Shown piece by piece: positions 34,410-47,795 of a stretch of 64,000 nt of DNA; the first letter of the stretch is position 1; each line of letters begins with the position of its first letter. The position numbers were made by a program, and so were the translations under genes. Where the stretch lies: positions 91,406,151 through 91,470,150 of the forward strand of contig NC_133120.1 of assembly GCF_033568475.1 (NCBI RefSeq). The letters are read 5' to 3'. This DNA comes from Henckelia pumila. Its lineage: Eukaryota > Streptophyta > Magnoliopsida > Lamiales > Gesneriaceae. The notes below the pieces were generated by a model, which was not told where the DNA came from, did not search any database, and saw nothing but the letters and a program-made list of their open reading frames with translations.

Positions 34410-35059
34410 CTACTCCTTCAAATATTTCATCTCGGTAGGAGCAAGTCTGTACGGTGCCTTAGAGATAGGCACGGTGTCTGGCACCAAGTCGATGCTGAAC
34501 TCCACATCTCTCACTGGTGGAATTCCTGCAACATCCTCCGGAAAGACATCCGGAAAGTCACGAACCACCTCTATCTCTGATAATGATCTACTAGATGGTT
34601 CTGAGGCCGTGACAATACTCGCTAGAAACCCCTGGCAACCCCGTCTCAACAACTTTCTCGTCTGAATAAGAGATATCACCTGAGGAAAATCACTGCTCTG
34701 AGATGCATGGAAATTAAACGGGTCGCCTCCTGACGGTTTCACTAACACTGACCTCCGACGAAAATCAATCGAAGCTCCATTGACTGTCAACCAGTCCATA
34801 CCCAATATCAAATCAAAGTCGCTTAATGGCAAAACCACTACATCTGCGCGAATGGAGTGTCCCTGTAGCTCTAACTCCAGCTCTCGGATGACACTAGAGG
34901 TAGTAATAATCTGTCCTGACGGCATAGTGACATCATAACCACTGTTGGCAATCTCCGGTGTGATGCCTATCCGTCTGATGAACTCTAGGGAGATAAACGA
35001 ATGCGTAGCCCCTGAATCTAGCAACGCAAACGTGGAGTTACCTCCAACTAGAATTCTCC
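34410..35059 (-). pseudogene. Gypsy C aspartic protease and RT N-terminal segment
   Basis: The minus-strand frame reads [24 protein letters not shown] is the catalytic aspartate motif. It continues through [17 protein letters not shown] and the linker to RT, and stops at a TAG (34410) that replaces a CAG seen in element D. Read upward from 35059 it joins the gag frame only if 35060-35262 is removed as an intron. The protease cleaves Gag and Pol into mature proteins. Confidence 0.85.
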
Positions 35060-35262
35060 CTGCACGCAGAAGAATCCCAACAATTTCATGCCACTACTAA
35101 ACTTTCCCCCAACAAGACACTAATAACCCTTAATTCTAATCACAAGTAAAACATGCTTCTTATTCTAACATGCAGATAGGTAACCCAAATAACAACAATT
35201 TTGCAAGAAAACGAGATTCTTAACTAAAGGGAAAATTATAAAATTCTAGGGATAAGATATAC
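35060..35262 (-). other. Candidate 203-nt intron between gag and protease (gypsy C)
   Basis: On the minus strand the segment begins GTATATC after ATCACCG and ends CTTCTGCGTGCAG before GGAGAATTC. Removing it joins ...LITG to RILVGG in one frame (phase 1), the contiguous order usual in related plant gypsy polyproteins. The acceptor has a fair polypyrimidine tract. A homologous 184-nt segment exists in element D. No transcript evidence is available here. Confidence 0.55.
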
Positions 35263-36295
35263 CGGTGATCAAGGAGGTGTCTGGGTCTGCCTCCTCCGCC
35301 TGCATGACGAACACTCTACCAGCCATGTTCTTCTTCCTCTGGCAGTTAGCTATCTGATGCCCTGGCTTCCTGCAGTGGTAACAAACTCCTGCTCCCAACA
35401 GACAAGGTCCCGAATGCATCTTCTGACACTTCGGACAAGTAGGAAAACCTATAGCATTAGGGGCCCCGCCCCTCTGCTGCTGCGGCCTCTGCTGCGGATT
35501 CGGGCCCTTAACCAGCCCAGTAAACTGCTTCTTCGCAAGAGGCTGCGAAGATGGTCGCTGATACCCCAACTGAATCTGTCTCTTCCCCTGCTGCTCTCGC
35601 TGCATCTCTCTCCTACCCTCCTCTGACCTCAGTGCTCTACTAACTGTCGCCTCATATGTAACGACGTCCATCATACGTACGTCGTGCTTAATATCCGCCC
35701 TCAGTCCCTCCACAAACTGCCTTATCTTCTCCGGTGGACTGTCTGCAATCAGAGGCACAAAATGACAGCCCCTCTCGAACTGGCTCACGTACTCCACCAC
35801 TGACCTGTCCCCCTGCCGGAGACTCATAAACTCCCGGATCATGCGACTCCTCACATCCTCCGTGAAATACTTGGCGTAGAAGGCACGTTTGAACTCCGCC
35901 CAAGACAGTGTAGGGAGGTGTACTCCCCTGGCAGCACCCTCCCACCAAAGAGCTGCGTCTCCCCTCAACATATACGTCGCACAGTTCACCCTGTCCGCAT
36001 CTGTGATCCCCATATATGCAAAGATGGACTCCAAAGAACGAATCCACCCCTCAGCCACCAATGGATCGGTGGTACCAAGGAACTCCTTCGGCCCCTTCTT
36101 CTGGAACCGCTCAGCTACGTCCTCCTCATGGGACATTCTGGGACGTGAAGCCTGCTGCTCTAACAGAGCAGTAACTCCTGTCATCAAAGTAGCATTGGCC
36201 TGCTCCAATGCTGCAAGTGGGTTCTGCGGAGGTGGAGGTGGAGGTGGAGGTTTAGGTGGAGATCCCCTACGTCTGTTCATCGGTCTGGGAGGCAT
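35246..36295 (-). CDS. Gypsy C Gag
   Basis: About 349 codons. The chosen start is the methionine of MPPRPMNRR, just after the candidate leader acceptor GTGCAG; an in-frame ATG lies 15 nt upstream. A proline-rich stretch is followed by the retrotransposon gag domain (FLGTTDPLVAEGWIRSLESI, YMLRGDAALWWEG, FKRAFYAKYF, FMSLRQGDRSVVEYVSQFER) and then CPKCQKMHSGPC and the CCHC knuckle CYHCRKPGHQIANC. Gag forms the virus-like particle and binds the element RNA. If the proposed intron is not removed, the frame ends with TAG at 35246 after LITGISYP; if removed, Gag fuses to protease. Confidence 0.9.
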   Translation of the reverse strand: MPPRPMNRRRGSPPKPPPPPPPPQNPLAALEQANATLMTGVTALLEQQASRPRMSHEEDVAERFQKKGPKEFLGTTDPLVAEGWIRSLESIFAYMGITDADRVNCATYMLRGDAALWWEGAARGVHLPTLSWAEFKRAFYAKYFTEDVRSRMIREFMSLRQGDRSVVEYVSQFERGCHFVPLIADSPPEKIRQFVEGLRADIKHDVRMMDVVTYEATVSRALRSEEGRREMQREQQGKRQIQLGYQRPSSQPLAKKQFTGLVKGPNPQQRPQQQRGGAPNAIGFPTCPKCQKMHSGPCLLGAGVCYHCRKPGHQIANCQRKKNMAGRVFVMQAEEADPDTSLITGISYP

Positions 36296-36467
36296 TCTGC
36301 ACCACCACATATTTCTTTACGTAAATCGTCATGCATAACTAAGTGGTTTAAAATTAATGCTAACTTAAATCCTTAAAAATAAATCATACTATAAACACTT
36401 AAAACTTATAGACCGGTGGCGTGGGTTTCTGAGCTCGCATAGCAGTAATGACCCCTCCGAGGACCGT

Positions 36468-36479
36468 GCTTTGATACCA
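36468..36479 (-). other. Primer-binding site of gypsy C
   Basis: The minus strand reads TGGTATCAAAGC two bases inside the 5' LTR, one mismatch from the tRNA-iMet-complementary TGGTATCAGAGC seen in element D. Confidence 0.85.
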
Positions 36480-36481
36480 AC

Positions 36482-39188
36482 TGAAACGACCCTAACTCTA
36501 TAATTAATAAATAAATATGCGGAAAAAAAAAAATTTCTAAGTAAAAATATGTACATACATGCCCATACATATATGCACAGAATAAATAGATTTAAAAATA
36601 AATAACTTGAATAAAAATAATGCAACAAATCAAAAAATTAACATTTCATAATTTAAATATCTGAGTCATGCGTTAAATAAAATACTGGCCAAAATTGAAA
36701 TAAATTAAAGTTTTGCATGCACTGAAAATTACTTAAATAAAATATCCCGAATCACAACCACTGAAAATAATTAAAATGTAACATGCTAAAAATTTGAGAC
36801 ATGCATAAAGACTCAGACAACGGTCACGGGGATCACTGCATGTCCGCTCATATGTCCTCGTCGCCGGTGAGTACTATGTCATCCTCTACGTATTCACCTG
36901 CACCATACCAGTGTAGTGAGCCTAGAGGCCCAACATGCTAACATAACAAGGGTTTAAATTAATTTAAATCACTTTAATACTAATACATAACATATACATG
37001 AATGAGCATGCTAAAAAAAAAATATCATAACATAACATAACTTAAATTAACTTAAATAGCATAACATAAATAATACATACATTGTTGAGCAAAATATTTT
37101 CTAACATCGCATGGTTGTATCCATAGTGTAACCCTAAATCATACATTAAATACTGATCAGCGTGGAAACCAACGTACGTGGCGGTGATGAATCACCTCTT
37201 AAATTGGCAGTAAACTGTCCTTCAATAGTTCACATATGGGGACGAATCCCCCTCAAATTGTCACACTACTTCAACTTCCAACATAAAATATTTTCTTTTG
37301 CTCAACCTTATACATTAAATCATGCATAAAATTATTTCATGAATGCATGCACTTAAATAAAATGCGTGTCCTTCATATATATTTAATTTAATTTCATACT
37401 AACATATAAATATAAAAAAATAACTTCAATGCATAAAAATAATTAAATATATAATCAGGACACATGCAAATTTCTCATGGATTGTACTGACTGCTGGCCC
37501 TAACACTCAAGTCCATTTACTTAAATCTGGCCCAGTAATACTGAAACTGGCCCATTAACATACTTAAGCCCAACATTACATTTCTAAGCCCAATTAATTA
37601 ATTAAAGCCCATTAAAACACTCCTGGCCCAATAACAACCTATTCTGGTCCAATGGGCCCAAAAGCCCAAAGACTGGTCCAATAACTTTCATGGGCCCCAA
37701 GGCCCATAAAAATTAAGGGATTAACTTAAATTAATTTAATTAAGCCCAAAAATAATTAAATTTAACCCAAATAAATTAAATGGGCCCAAATAAATTTTGA
37801 GATTTAATTAGGCCCATTAAACACTTAATTAAACTTAAAACTTAAAAAATAAAAATACCCGAGCCCGACTATCTTGACCCGGACCCGGACCCGGACCCGG
37901 ACCCGGACCCAACGAACATAACCCATGACCCATGGATTTGACCCGGACCAAACGACCCGACCCAGAAACCACCCCTAACCCACAACCCGTAACCCCCTTT
38001 CCCAGCTGCTCTCGGCCGTGAGCAGCAGCCACTCCATGGCTGCTGTCGGCCTGCTCCGGCCGCCCCTGGCCGGAGCGTCGCCGCCCAGACGTAGCCCATG
38101 TCTGGGCGGTCCTAACCAGGCCCTAACCCCAGCCCCATGCAGCCCTAGCCCCCTTAGCCGAACACCTTTCTCCGTAACCCTAATCTGTGCACACAAAGGG
38201 CCGATCCATATCAGCTGGCTTCCTGGGCTCGTTTGGCTCGAGCCACTCGAGCCATTCGAGTCTAGGCCTCCCTCACGCATCCTAAATCCCCTTGACCAGC
38301 AGTGGTACGAATCATGGTTAATAAAAACATGAATATGATCAAGAAACGCAAGAACACACGCATAAAACCATCACTGATCTCGTTTTTCTGAAAATTATTG
38401 GAGAAATTTGATGCTCACGCACACACACACATAAACACTGATATGTATGAAAAAAAAAAGAAAGAATCATGCCTTGATAATTAAATCGACGAAGATGGAT
38501 GCGTTTACGGGCTCCGGGACGACGATCGGACGAAAACTAGACAAAACCTTCAAAAGTTGGCTATGGATTCCTCCTTGGCTGATGGCTCGATGAAGAAGAT
38601 GATGGAGGATGGGTGTGTCGGCTGAGTGAGGGTAATCGGGTGAGGGGTTGGGTAGATTAGGTTAAGTTTTGGTTTTTAAAATAATTAAAATTAGTTAGAT
38701 AGATAATATCACTTAATTAGATTAGTAATATACATAAAATGTAAAATTTTAAACTCTTAAAAATACAAAATAATCTACTATCAAACATAAATCTCGAAAT
38801 TAAAAGTTAAGGGAATTTTAAAAATACTAAAAAGTCAATATTTTGGCTTATTTTGAATAAAAACGGACTCCTAAAATTATACAAAATTAAATACTAAAAT
38901 ATTGAGGAAATAAAACTCAAAATAATATTTTTGGGCTCTAAAAAGACTCATAAAATAATTTGGATTGAAAGCTGTCATTTCGTCCGTCCACGGTCCCGTC
39001 TACGCGATCAAAAACAATTAAATACTAAAAATCATAAAATCACCAATTATGGGTTAAATGCTTAAAAATAAATTAAATCATGCACAAATAATTCCACTTA
39101 ATTATTTAACCCATAATCTAAAATTCTAAATAAATAAATATTCTAATTATGCATGCGAATTCACGTATTTAAAATATCGGGTGTTACA
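36482..39188 (-). repeat. 5' LTR of gypsy C (2707 bp)
   Basis: It starts on the element strand at 39188 with TGTAACACCCG and ends at 36482. It carries the conserved U3 block at ~38978-39008, the paired hairpin at about 38052-38075, a second hairpin (CCGCCCAGAC / GTCTGGGCGG) at ~38082-38110, a run of six GGGTCC-type repeats at ~37878-37910 (C-rich on the plus strand), a cluster of TGGGCC motifs at 37490-37820 and the CAG|GTGAGT site near 36900 (here GTGAATAC). It contains about 140 bp missing from the 3' LTR. Confidence 0.92.
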
Positions 39189-40051
39189 CTATAATCGTTT
39201 TAATATTTATTATTTTGAAAACTATGATGTATGAGGTGTATTTATTCCGCATAATGACATAAGTTGGTTTGTTCAAGTTTTTATAGGTATATTTTAGAAA
39301 AAAATCAGTCAATTTTTGCTTTTAAGATATTATTTCTTTTAAAATTTATTCAAAGTCATTATTTACTGTTAAGTTATAAAATTATTAGAATTCATTTTAT
39401 ATGAGTTCATTTTCACCCTTAATGTTTGTATAATATGGTATGTATTTTTCTATGATCATTCATATGTTCAAACAAAATTTAACTCAACACAAAAATAGTT
39501 TATTAGTACTTTCGATTCTATACGCATATCACAATAGCATAATAATATATATAATTAACAAAATTCATAATTTTATTATGTGTCCCTTGTGATAATTCCA
39601 TTATTCCAGAAGAGGTCACATATTATCACGTGTAAAAAAGCTATATACTTTTATCACGTGTAGAAAAACTATTATACTTTTATATTGGACACGCTTTTGT
39701 GTAAGAACCATGATCAAGTATTTTATCACATTTGCCTATAATATTCTGATTAATGTTGTTATTATTATTATCATAAAGCCATCGAAATTCTCAAGCCATT
39801 ACCGAACCCCCAACAAAATATACAAATTGGTCTCATTACAAATTACTTATTGGGTGTGTAGCTTTCAAGTTCTGTGTCAAGTCTATAGTGCATTGTTCCA
39901 TCATTATACACACAAAAAAATTAGCTGACTACAGCCTACAACTACAACCCAGGAAATGAACAAAATAGCTTTAGATTACACTTGATCTGTGATGAAAGAA
40001 CCACCTAAAAATTTCCAAAAAATTTTTTTACTTCATGAACTTCCTCACTCA
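39189..40051. other. Intergenic DNA and probable 3' UTR of the kinase gene
   Basis: It begins with the CTATA duplicate flanking element C. It is AT-rich and has no coding region that I accept; the open frame at 39710-39928 has no recognisable domain. A near-tandem repeat of TATCACGTGTA...AAAA...ACTTTTAT occurs at about 39625-39682. The last few hundred bases before 40052 should hold the 3' UTR of the minus-strand kinase. Confidence 0.5.
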
Positions 40052-43000
40052 CTACCTTGGATCCCCAAAGTTCTCCGAAACTGCTCGTCTGCGACCGAAC
40101 ATGATATTCATCGACCAGCCAGCGGATGATGGATAGAATGAGTTGATAAATCTTCGCGAGGGGGCCCTATGGATCTGTTCTGCACTGTTTTTCACAGACA
40201 TGCTGTGACGTAAAGATCTTGATGACTTTGAATCGAAAATGGAGAAATTGAATGAGGTGTCGGATGCACCAAACGATACAGGTCCATATGCATCGAAACG
40301 TCGGCCAACGGCTCCATCCTGATGCGGTGGTGGGAATTTTTCACTTTTGCTTTTGGCCTTGATATCTGACATCATTCTCAACCTCTGCAAAAAAATGTCT
40401 CACTCATCAATTTTCCAACTACAATGGTTATGGTATACAATCGATTTCGTAGAACCTATTCGACAAATATTCGTCCAAGTTTAACAAGAATTATGAGGCT
40501 TAATTGGAGGATAAGTATGATTTGTTGTATTGGGGAGAGAAGGGAGTAATGTGAATTTTTTGAGAAAAATACAGAAAAAAATTCGAAATCTTCTCCAATG
40601 GACATCCTAGCCCCATGGATGTACTGACATCATAAAAAATTTGCTCCATGTTCTGTTCTCTGATTCTTAAGGATTGGATAAAAATGCTTCTTCAATGCGA
40701 AAAAGCATTTTTCTCTTCGATTGCTCTTTCATTATTCACCCCAAAGAAAGGCCGAGATGACGCCAATCTATTTCTCCTCAATTATTTCTCAATGCCAAAG
40801 CATGATTAAAAGGAGAACCACAGGGAAAAATTATATTATAAAATGGTTTTTTGTTAGCTTACATCTATATTTGATTGAAGTTCTGCATTGGCTTCAGGCG
40901 CTGGAACTGCACGGCTAAACCTATCACGAACTCTTGGCTTTCTGTTGCCATCTATAGCAATAGGTTTCCCTTCCAAACCACGTAGCCTGTACAAGAAAAC
41001 CTGATTATGTTGGCAAATCTTCATTCATTGAAAGAAAGATAAGAAAGGTAAACTAATGGCACCTTCTTGCTTCTTCATCTTTGAGTTTTATGTCCATTTC
41101 CTTGCTTGGCGGAAACTTTGGCAAGCTTGATGGTTCACAGGCGTATGGTTCAGTGGTAAAGAACTAGTTGTAGAAATAAAACATCAACTTTTCAGTTGGA
41201 TTCAGCTGGAATGTTAAAAACGTTCACGTAAATACTTACCTCACTATTCAAGGCTTCAGTGGCGGAGCCTCGTTCATCAGGATCAATCTCAAGAAGGGTT
41301 TCTATCAGAGCAAGAGAAGATGGAGGGAAATCCTTATAAATCTCGGCAATGCAACGTTTGTACGGATGCTGAGGTTTATAAAGAGTCGCATTTGGGAGCC
41401 GGGATTTCTTCCAGTAATCTTCAGATGGAGAACCACATAGTTTAAATATCTTATGGAGTTGCTCAACCTATCAGCAAAAAACGGGTCTAATAAACTGATA
41501 ATCTTTAGCAGGAGATATACCTATAACAGTATGCAGTAAATTGAAATTTTAGAGTAGTTGGCTCGATTAGTATCTTCATCAGATAATTAAGTAATACACT
41601 GTCAATGGTTTCTGTTCTTTTGGGGTGGAGGAAGTTATTGCTAGAAGTTGATGTTGCACCACACCGGACACGGTGTGTGATTGATGCCACCCAATATTCT
41701 GAATAAATTATATCATACAAAATAATTATTTATTTTCGACAGAGGACTCGATTGTGTTGCACACCCTGTTTTTTTTCCAATTGTATCAATAGGAAGTTCG
41801 AGTTCAAATGTAAATGTCCACAAATAAACAGAAGCAAAGGTACCTCAGTACGCCCCCGCAATATTGGCTTCCCAGCAAGCAACTCAGCCAGAATGCAGCC
41901 AGCACTCCACAAATCAACACCAACCCCATAATAATTTGCACCAAGCAGAAGTTCAGGAGGACGATACCATAATGTTACAACACGACTTGTCATTGGTTTC
42001 TTGCGTTCTGGATCAAAGAAAGAGGCTAGCCCAAAATCTGCTATTTTAAGGTTTCCTTCATTGTCAATTAGCAAATTTGAGCATTTAATATCACGATGTA
42101 GGACACCCTTGCTGTGGCAATGCTCTAGACCAGAAAGTAGTTGCTTCATAAAGCATTTAACCTGTATCAGGGAACAAAAGAAACTTTACTATAGAAACTC
42201 AAATACAACATAAATCTCATATTTTGCAAGTCCAGTGAAAAAGGTTTAGGTTCAATTTCTTCTCTCTTATTTCAAGAAGAAAAATGGCATTAAGGAAATA
42301 AGCATATTTTTGTTTCATGAATCAACAAAAAAATGTCATTGAATCCAATTTCAAAAACAATATTTCGAAAAATCAGACATTGACTAGCCACCGAGATCAA
42401 AGTCAATTAATTGCCTCTCTTTTCCTGCTTTTTTCTAGTAAAAAAAATTAGCAAATGATAAAAATCATGAGAATTGAACATCATCTTATATCTAGATTAA
42501 GAGTTATGCAAAATGCTCAATTAATCACTAGAAAACAATAGCCTTGGATATCCACAAGCATTTGCATCTTGCCAACCATTTAAGAAACAACATACTGATC
42601 GATTCCATGAAACAATATAATAAATTAGAAATGGATTATTTTGGATTCCTTCGGAACTTTGTTACCTGGGCCTCAGTGAACTTGACACTTTGGACTGATG
42701 CCAGGCCTGTAAGATCATGGTCCATGTACTCAAAAACAAGGTAAAGGCTACAAGACATTCTGGAAATAACCAAACCCTCAAGCTTAATGACATTGGGGTG
42801 ATTCAGGCTCATCAGCACAAGTATCTCTCGTGCCATGAACCGGACAGCTTCTGGCTCCAAGCTGTCAAACCTTACTTTCTTTAACGCCACGACTTTCCCA
42901 GTGATCAAGTCCCGAGCTTTGTAAACATTGCTGTAAGTTCCTTGCCCAATCTGCACAATAAAAACATCATTTGATGATAAAGTGTTTATTAAGCTTTTCC

Positions 43001-43883
43001 ATCCCGCCATGAGCCAATGTTCAGGGGACCCGCAAGTGAGACGGCAGCTATGGACTACTACTCAGTTTCATTAACCCTCTCTACTCATTCTCACCAGTAA
43101 CTTCAAAACATTAAGATCAATTGATGCCCCTTAGATGTGAGGATTATGAGTCTGAGTCAGAAGAACTGAAACTGAGATCAAAAAACTTTGTACTGATTGA
43201 TGTTCAGTGTGAATTGCCCTACTAAACTACTAAACTATTACATGTTCAGTGTGAATTGCCCTACTAAACTAAGGTATGACGGTGTCATACCTTAGGCATA
43301 CTCAAGGTAATTTTTTAAAATAAATTAACGTTTATTTTACAACTCCCACCCCTCTCACCAAAGTCATTCCATCAGAATGCATGCATCTAGGTAGTGTTGC
43401 TTTCTAACAAATAATTGTAGTTGTCTCTAACATTCACGGCGTTGCAGCACACAAAGCTCAAAGAACTGACCAATGGCTATCGGGGAGGCCCAGCAAAATA
43501 GCCAACCATTAAAAATCAAATTTTATTTAAAATTTATGCGGGTAATTTACCTTGTCAAGTTTCTCAAAGGTGTTGGCACGGCGGGGTTTCCAGTTATCAA
43601 TGACAGAGCCAACCACGTCCTTCAGCCAAGACGGCCACCCTTCGCCAGCACCTCGCACTCCTCTTCTCAGCCTGAACTCAACCGCCGGCGCCGGTGCTGC
43701 AGCGGGAACCACTTCTATCTTTTTCTCCACCTCCTTCTGCCGACTTTCCGCAACGACATCGTTCTGCGCCTTAACGGCCACCGCTGCCTCTGCATCCCGA
43801 CTTGCATCATTTCTTTGCTCCCGACGAGAACTCCGGCTGACTTCTCTTTTCCTGGCGACCCTTTTGCCAAGAACACACCCCAT
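40052..43883 (-). CDS. CDK-like serine/threonine protein kinase (At1g54610-type)
   Basis: Seven exons on the minus strand join in frame to about 573 residues: 43883-43551, 42950-42666, 42161-41844, 41467-41240, 41163-41063, 40986-40863 and 40384-40052, all GT-AG. The protein starts MGCVLGK, a myristoylation/palmitoylation signal suggesting membrane attachment. The kinase domain follows FEKLDK: glycine loop IGQGTYSNVY, lysine in VVALKKVRF, the cyclin-kinase-like C-helix EAVRFMAREI, catalytic HRDIKCSN, DFGLA, and the P+1 region TLWYRPPELLLG. The C-terminal ~150 residues are basic and serine-rich, ending SENFGDPR. Length and architecture match plant kinases of the At1g54610 / IBS1 group, related to CDKs but without known cyclin partners. 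All key catalytic residues are present. Promoter side is right of 43883. Confidence 0.93.
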
Positions 43884-46800
43884 AACACAGAGTGTTATCT
43901 CAACTCATTATCCGAAATTAACTTCAGCACCCCATTCCATTCATTGAAGAAAAACAACACAACACAAGCATAAATCAGACTTGTAAAGACAATCTTTAGC
44001 TCCAGAAGCAAATTTCAGCAGCCCATTTCATTTATTGTAGAAATAGAAGCGGAAGATGAACACCAAGGAAAAAAAAAGAATCTTTTTTTAAGCAGTTAGA
44101 AACAACGCCGCATTTATTGCTCACTATGCAGTATTGCGCTGATGCAAATACGGTGGGATAAATTAAATTTCCAATAAATCGTCGAAAAAAAGACAAGAAA
44201 ATAGAAGAAGAAACGCTCGAGAGTAGTCTATTCACTCATGAATACGGAAAACCAGCTAGATGAGTAAAAAAGATTAAAGAAATACAGAAACCACCAATTG
44301 TGTAATCGTATGTAAACGTGCATTTAATGCTCCATTGGGAGTTTGCGTGTGAGTTTGTGATACAAAAATTTAATGTAAAAATTCCATCACTGCATACATT
44401 AAACTACACTGCGGGCGAGGGAGAAAAGTTCAAAGGCTGTTCTTTTTGGGGGGATTATGTAATTTCCCAAAAGATCAGGTCCGTTAATATAAATTCATTT
44501 GGCCTTATCCGGCTAACCTCATATTGCCATTGGTCCATAATTTTTTAATTAGATATATTTAATGATAATAACAGAAAATATTCATATTTTCAAATTATAA
44601 AAATATTCTTTCTTGTATAATAGAAATATATCATAGAACATAATTTAATAAATTTGTCTAATTAATAATTAAGCATGTCTCAAAAAATATTTTTCATCTT
44701 TATTTATATTGTTGAAGTTCCAAATAATTATTTTTAATATAAAAATCATTATAAAAAATCAGTTTTAAAATTATTAATTAAACTTAACTCGTATACTAAT
44801 GGATTTGTTCAGTAAGTAAAACCAAAATTAATCTTACATATGTTGTTATCTTTTTTTTTTCGAAATACATATATTGTTATCTAAATTTCCAAAAAAATAA
44901 TAATAATATCACTATATTTATTTATTTATTTTCCCAATAAATATCACTATAGTTAAAAATGAGAAATCTTTCGCACAACAGAATTTGCCTATCTCGAAAT
45001 AACTAAAAGTCTAAAAGTAATGAATGGTGTGTCATTGTTTAAGAAAATAGTAATAAATAAAAGTAATATTAATTTAAAAAAATTTAAAGTAATAATATAA
45101 TGTAAAAGTCGCTCATAATTAAATTCCACCTACCTCCCAACACTATTTAAGAGACTTTGTTGCTTCGATAGAAAATTAGTGCAAAGGGTGATTTAAGGTA
45201 GTAAAAGACCATTTGAATTATCTTGTTTGAAATCATTTTTTTTTTTGGACCAAATATTTTTAAAACATTTAATTGTTCTGTAGATTTAAATGAATAACAT
45301 ATATTACAAAATACAATATATCGTGAAAAATTACGTGTTACTGATAAATATCTTAGCTTATTTAAAATAATATTATGAATGTAAAATTTTAATTAATAAT
45401 ATATCCATGCACTAGTCCCCATTTCACTGTTTTTTTTATGATGATATTATATTTCGTATACATATTTTTTATAAAAGAACGACACGGTTTTTAAAAATAA
45501 ATTTTAGTTGAAAAATACATGTGATTGTGAATACTCATCAATATATATATAATGAAACATGATTTTTCCTCAAAAAAGAAAAAAAAAACGAAACATGATT
45601 TTAAAAACAATAATTGTTTGCACTTACTCAGGATTTATTTTGTCTGTCTCCATAAAGTCATTTTTTATTTATTGTTGAATTTGAGTGGCATAAATTCATA
45701 TTAAAAACACGTTAATCAATAAAATTCATTGATTCAACTATAAAAATTAAAATAAATTCCTATAGATAATATTTGTAAAGTTTAGTATAGATGATATTTA
45801 ATTATTGGTTACAGATTGGCCGTTGACCCTCAAGAGAATGGAAAAGGACATTGCAAAGAATTATAGTGCTGCGTGCTCTCATATTGTCCCTTTAATCATT
45901 TGTTGCGCATTCATAGCAATGACCAAAGGAAATTGATATTCACTATTAATTAGTTTTTATCCATTTTTTAATGCTAGTAATATAGCATAGATTTTTTAGA
46001 ATCTAGTCAAATAAAATTTTTCAGTAGTTGCAATTAACGTATTAAATATTTAATTAAATTCTGAGCATTTAAAACTCGAAACAGATACATTTTCTTAAAT
46101 TTAAGATCCTAGTGTTAGATAAATTACAAGTAATCGAAAAAAAATGTAAATTGGAATGCACGAGACCAAAATAACAATTGGCTAAGAAGATGTATAGAGT
46201 CATTAAGTCATGGGACACAGCGGTCGGTATTAATCGGCCCTTGACCATAGAACTTGTATTAATCTAATAAGTAAAATTTAATCAAGTATGGACATTAATT
46301 AATCAATATATATCCCAACTAAAAACAACTAGTTCGAATCAATCATAATGTCTTGATATAGATTGCTTTGAGATAAAGAAAACCCAACCAAAGAGTTGCC
46401 TTTCCATGTTACAGAAGTGTTTGCCTCAAAAGTGGAATTCCAAAGTTGTCATCACTCAGCATCAAGAATCCAAGACAATTAAATCATAATAACAAGATGC
46501 ATGATGAATATATTCATATATATACATGCCAATCTTTTTGCTTCGTCGATAATATTCCTAGTACATTTGAGTTTTGGTATATTCTGCTGTATCGAGTCTA
46601 CATAACATATTCTTAAAATTACAAATGTTATCTTCTTCCATTAAAAAAAACTCAAATCATCTCTTGCAGTTTCATTTGTTTTCGATCGAAACGAGCCACC
46701 TATTCGATATACTGGCTCTAGCAACAGTGGAAAAATAACGGGAAACAATAGATATACCCCACAAATTAAGATCACTTTTTTGTTTTGAAGCCTACAATAT

Positions 46801-47795
46801 ATAAGAAGATCAATAATATTAAAAATTGAATTAGAGTAAAAATCACATGCAATAGTATATAGAGCTAGCGATATTGGGACCGACACCCAAGAAAGAAGTT
46901 TGAAGGACATTGTATATATAGAAGAGGTCGCTGAGGAGACAATTTCATTAAAGTTTCTTACCTTAATGATCAACACCAAACCTTTCTACTCGATCGGATA
47001 TATGTAATAAGGTTAAGATAGATTTTTTTTAAAAAAAATTCTAAAGATAATATTTAAAAGTTTTATTATAATGCATTTTGTTTCGCCTACAAATATAATG
47101 ATATTATTACAGGGAATAATTATTCAGAAGAAAAAAATTGATATATTCGTGAGAGATCGAATATAGTTATTTATGGATAAGCTATAAATATTAGTGATCG
47201 GATCAACACGTGTTACGTATGCTATAAAATACGAGAGAAGTTGATCGAAAGTGAAATGACATAAGTGCATGAGACATTAACCAAATAAAAAATAATAATA
47301 ATAACAACGGGGTAGAAATTTGAGAAACTTTTGACCATTATTACAAGACTCTCGACTATAATAAAATAGTAGTGGTTAGACTAGCTATACCATGAAAGAT
47401 AAATTAAAAACAAAATTATACGTAAATAGTTCGTAGTATATTCTAGAGTCATTAAACACAACCGATTTAGGAAATAGTCACATAGAATGATAGAATATAT
47501 AGACTCAAATAATTAAAAAAAAATGTGTCGTTTTTGTGTGGATGAAAATGAAGCAATTGGAAGCATAGAGGGATCATGTTTATGTATATTACATCTTCAT
47601 GCTTCGGATACCCTTTCGATTGCGATGTTATGAAAAGATAAGGCAATCTAAAACTCTCCCGATGCAAAACTATACATATTTAGAGCCACAACTTGCACAT
47701 CCCCCTCTCGTAATATTAAGGATTGACCGCACAATTTTTTTTTTTTTTAAACAAACAAATCCGAACATATTTTATTTTTTTTTGCAAAATAAGAT
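43884..47795. other. Intergenic AT-rich DNA, no gene
   Basis: It contains the promoter and 5' UTR side of the kinase (43884 to roughly 44300). The rest is strongly AT-rich with short TA and poly-A tracts. Open frames such as 46641-46979 and 44318-44548 show no family signature and sit in low-complexity sequence. No transposon termini were found. Confidence 0.5.

Larger units (their letters stand above)
26007..39188 (-). mobile_element. Ty3/gypsy element C (chromovirus, probably Tekay/Del-like), with nested solo LTR
   Basis: A complete element on the minus strand: 5' LTR 36482-39188, PBS 36468-36479, gag, protease, RT, RNase H, integrase with chromodomain-like tail, PPT, and 3' LTR 26007-28562. 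Target duplication CTATA lies at 26002-26006 and 39189-39193. Removing the 3078 bp of the nested solo LTR plus one duplicate leaves about 10.1 kb, the same as element D (10113 bp). Pol has at least two nonsense codons and the LTRs differ by substitutions and a roughly 140-bp indel, so it is older than D. The chromodomain-like end and long LTRs support a Tekay/Del-type chromovirus; the clade is inferred. Confidence 0.93.

Noticed and set aside
46641-46979. A 112-codon frame with hydrophobic stretches
   Set aside because: AT-rich intergenic DNA gives hydrophobic codons by chance; no promoter, family or neighbour supports it.
44240-47795. Searched for tRNA or other RNA genes
   Set aside because: No cloverleaf or box A/B pair was recognisable by eye in this AT-rich stretch.
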